A stretch of DNA of 64,000 bases from Burkholderia arboris (GTDB lineage: Bacteria > Pseudomonadota > Gammaproteobacteria > Burkholderiales > Burkholderiaceae). The translations under genes and the position numbers were made by a program. Numbering within the stretch: the first letter of the stretch is position 1; each line of letters opens with the position of its first letter. A model generated the notes under the pieces. That model had not been told where the DNA came from. It did no database searches and worked only from the letters and a program-made list of their open reading frames with translations. This document shows positions 62,017 to 64,000 of this stretch, piece after piece. Location of the stretch: positions 367,171 through 431,170 of the forward strand of contig NZ_CABVPX010000002.1 of the NCBI RefSeq assembly GCF_902499125.1, written 5' to 3'.

Positions 62017-62583
62017 CTACTTCTTCTCCGGCTCCGACGCACCCGGCTGCTTGAACGGGAACGTGCTGAACATCGACTTCGCCTGATTCTGCATCTGCTC
62101 CTGCATCTGCACGAACATGTTCTTCGACTGCTCGATGTAGCTCGTCATCATCCCTTGCATCATCGGCGCCTGCATGTTCATGAACTGCGACCAGACTTCC
62201 GGATTCATCGCATTCGTGTCGTACATGTTCTTCGACTGATCCGCGAGCTTGTTCTGGATGTCGATGAACGCCTGGATGTTCTTTTCCAGGTACGTGCCCA
62301 TCATGCCCTGCATCGCATGGCCGTAGAAACGGATGATCTGCGACAGCATCGACGACGAGAACATCGGCACGCCGCCGCTTTCCTCTTCGAGGATGATCTG
62401 CAGGAGAATGCTGCGCGTCAGGTCTTCGTTGGACTTCGCATCGACGACCTTGAAATCCTCCTGCTCCAGCACGAGCTGCTTCACGTCGGTGAGCGTAATG
62501 TACGTGCTTGTCTCGGTATCGTAGAGCCGGCGGTTCGGGTACTTCTTGATGAGCCGTTCGGCCGTCTTCTTTGTAGTAGTCAT
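62017..62583 (-). CDS. phaR: Polyhydroxyalkanoate synthesis repressor PhaR
   Basis: A 188-residue PhaR. The N-terminal RLIKKYPNRRLYDTETSTYI is the DNA- and PHB-binding domain signature, followed by the PHB accumulation regulatory domain near 60-110 (LTRSILLQIILEEESGG, then LSQIIRFYGHAMQGMM). The C-terminal third is rich in Met and Gln (QFMNMQAPMMQGMMTSYIEQ), as is usual. It represses phasin and pha genes until PHB granules titrate it. It lies downstream of phaB on the same strand, the common Burkholderia order. Confidence 0.96.
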   Translation of the reverse strand: MTTTKKTAERLIKKYPNRRLYDTETSTYITLTDVKQLVLEQEDFKVVDAKSNEDLTRSILLQIILEEESGGVPMFSSSMLSQIIRFYGHAMQGMMGTYLEKNIQAFIDIQNKLADQSKNMYDTNAMNPEVWSQFMNMQAPMMQGMMTSYIEQSKNMFVQMQEQMQNQAKSMFSTFPFKQPGASEPEKK

Positions 62584-62701
62584 GTAACGCCTTTCAGTGC
62601 AGCGTAGCGCAAGTGACGAATCCCCGCCGCCCGAATCCGGGAGGCGGGGGCCTTCGGAACACACCCGGCTGCGCGGCCACCCGGCCCGCGCAGCCTGGGC
62701 G

Positions 62702-63442
62702 TCAGCCCATGTGCAGGCCGCCGTTCAGCGAGAAGTCGGCGCCCGTCGCGAAGCCGGAATCGTTCGACGCGAGCCACGCGACGATCGAACCGATTTCCTC
62801 CGGCCCGCCGAGACGTCGCACCGGGATCGTCGCGACGATCTTCTCGAGCACGTCGGGGCGGATCGCCTTCACCATGTCGGTGCCGATGTAGCCCGGCGAC
62901 ACGGTGTTGACCGTCACGCCCTTCGTCGCGACTTCCTGTGCGAGCGACATCGTGAAGCCGTGGATGCCGGCCTTCGCGGTCGAGTAGTTGGTCTGGCCGA
63001 ATTGACCCTTCTGGCCGTTCACCGACGAAATGTTGATGATGCGGCCCCAGCCACGCTCGACCATCCCGTCGATCACCTGCTTCGTCACGTTGAACAGGCT
63101 CGTCAGGTTGGTGTCGATCACGGCCGTCCAGTCTTCATGCGTCATCTTGCGGAACACGACGTCGCGCGTAATGCCCGCGTTATTGACCAGCACGTCGATC
63201 TCGCCGACTTCGGCCTTGACCTTGTCGAATGCTTCCTTGGTCGAGTCCCAGTCGCCGACGTTGCCTTCCGACGCGATGAAATCGTACCCGAGCGCCTTCT
63301 GGTCCTCGATCCATTTCACGCGGCGCGGCGAGTTCGGGCCGCAACCCGCGACGACCTTGAAGCCGTCTTTCGACAGACGCTGGCAGATGCTGGTGCCGAT
63401 GCCGCCCATCCCGCCCGTTACGTACGCAATTCGCTGAGACAT
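62702..63442 (-). CDS. phaB: Acetoacetyl-CoA reductase PhaB
   Basis: A 246-residue short-chain dehydrogenase that reduces acetoacetyl-CoA to (R)-3-hydroxybutyryl-CoA with NADPH. YVTGGMGGIGTSICQRL holds the cofactor glycines, VNNAGITRDVVFRKM the NNAG motif, INISSVNGQKGQFGQTNYST the catalytic Ser, with Tyr and Lys in YSTAKAG. It is closely like Ralstonia PhaB. GGAG precedes the ATG at 63442 by nine bases. It acts between PhaA and the synthase PhaC in PHB formation. Confidence 0.97.
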   Translation of the reverse strand: MSQRIAYVTGGMGGIGTSICQRLSKDGFKVVAGCGPNSPRRVKWIEDQKALGYDFIASEGNVGDWDSTKEAFDKVKAEVGEIDVLVNNAGITRDVVFRKMTHEDWTAVIDTNLTSLFNVTKQVIDGMVERGWGRIINISSVNGQKGQFGQTNYSTAKAGIHGFTMSLAQEVATKGVTVNTVSPGYIGTDMVKAIRPDVLEKIVATIPVRRLGGPEEIGSIVAWLASNDSGFATGADFSLNGGLHMG

Positions 63443-63562
63443 GAATCTCACTCCATTTTTTGGTTTCGAGAGCTGCCGAGGCCCCCTCTGACTTCACGTA
63501 GCGCCGGCCGAAGCCGCAATCGGCCGGCGCCCGGATTCGATACGCCGGTGACGAATGACCGG

Positions 63563-64000
63563 TTACGGACGCTCGACCGCGAGCGCGACCCCCATCCCGC
63601 CGCCGATGCACAGCGACGCCAGCCCGCGCTTCGCATCGCGCTTGACCATCTCGTGCAGCAGCGTCACCAGGATCCGGCAGCCCGACGCGCCGATCGGGTG
63701 ACCGATCGCGATCGCGCCGCCGTTCACGTTCACCTTCGACGTGTCCCAGCCCATCTGCTTGTGCACCGCCAGCGCCTGCGCAGCAAACGCTTCGTTGATC
63801 TCCATCAGGTCCAGGTCGCCCGGCGTCCAGCCCGCGCGCTCCAGGCACCGGCGCGATGCCGGCACCGGGCCCATGCCCATCACGCTCGGATCGACGCCCG
63901 CGTTCGCGTACGCCTTGATCCGTGCGAGCGGCGTCAGGCCGAGCGCCGCCGCCTTCTGCGCCGACATCACCAGCACCGCCGCCGCGCCGTCGTTCAGCCC
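63563..64000 (-). CDS. phaA: Acetyl-CoA acetyltransferase PhaA (beta-ketothiolase), C-terminal part
   Basis: The last 145 residues of a thiolase; the start lies beyond the window. [13 protein letters not shown] is the motif after the first half, [13 protein letters not shown] carries the active-site Asn-Glu, [17 protein letters not shown] has the catalytic His, and [15 protein letters not shown] the second cysteine. It condenses two acetyl-CoA to acetoacetyl-CoA, the first step of PHB synthesis. It lies 120 bases upstream of phaB on the same strand, matching the phaC-phaA-phaB-phaR order. Confidence 0.95.
   Translation of the reverse strand, partial: GLNDGAAAVLVMSAQKAAALGLTPLARIKAYANAGVDPSVMGMGPVPASRRCLERAGWTPGDLDLMEINEAFAAQALAVHKQMGWDTSKVNVNGGAIAIGHPIGASGCRILVTLLHEMVKRDAKRGLASLCIGGGMGVALAVERP

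Noticed and set aside
1..64000. CRISPR arrays, prophage, rRNA or tRNA genes
   Set aside because: No regularly spaced repeats, phage structural genes other than T6SS parts, or rRNA/tRNA-like segments were found by reading.

Overview
The window is GC-rich, densely coded DNA typical of a Burkholderia chromosome, most likely the Burkholderia cepacia complex. The clues are the pha gene order (thiolase, acetoacetyl-CoA reductase, PhaR) at the right edge, the rimO-kdgK pair, serB, ybiT, and many small secreted proteins of the type common in that genus. The genus call is inferred from gene content and composition, not from any rRNA.

Layout. 1-6.8 kb: metabolic genes on the minus strand (nitronate monooxygenase-type flavoprotein, aldehyde dehydrogenase), small secreted proteins, a nucleotidyltransferase-like protein ending in a eukaryote-style CaaX box, and a polysaccharide deacetylase. 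6.8-13.6 kb: an unusual group with a CmcI-like methyltransferase, a macrolide-type glycosyltransferase, a truncated asparagine-synthetase-like protein, a radical SAM protein, two small-molecule kinases and an FkbM-type methyltransferase. It is preceded on the same strand by a 17-codon ORF and a strong terminator, and looks like an uncharacterised biosynthetic operon. 14.0-15.6 kb: an AT-rich lipoprotein gene of foreign composition. 15.9-31 kb: core genes, namely ybiT, an AsmA protein, a FetAB-type ABC transporter, a PliI-type lysozyme inhibitor, a zinc-type alcohol dehydrogenase with a divergent LysR regulator, serB, a cystathionine beta-lyase, kdgK and rimO.

31.5-58.8 kb is a type VI secretion (T6SS) island with two divergent arms. 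The minus arm, read from 49.8 kb leftwards, holds tssB, tssC, tssE, tssF, tssG, an FHA protein, tssJ, tssK, tssL and vgrG, then a DUF4123 adaptor, a VasX-like effector, a DUF6708 membrane protein, decayed genes and a PAAR tip. The plus arm, from 50.2 kb, holds a ClpV remnant without its ATPase core, a sigma-54 activator, a TagO/VasI lipoprotein, tssA and tssM. No hcp and no full clpV are in the island, so these parts must come from elsewhere or be dispensable. The right end is scarred: a truncated effector-binding-domain gene abuts a second, decayed copy of part of vgrG.

59-64 kb returns to chromosomal genes: a small conserved protein, a DAO-type oxidoreductase, an LprI-like secreted protein, and phaR-phaB-phaA for polyhydroxybutyrate synthesis and its control. 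phaA is cut by the window end. No rRNA, tRNA, CRISPR array, intact insertion sequence or prophage was seen.
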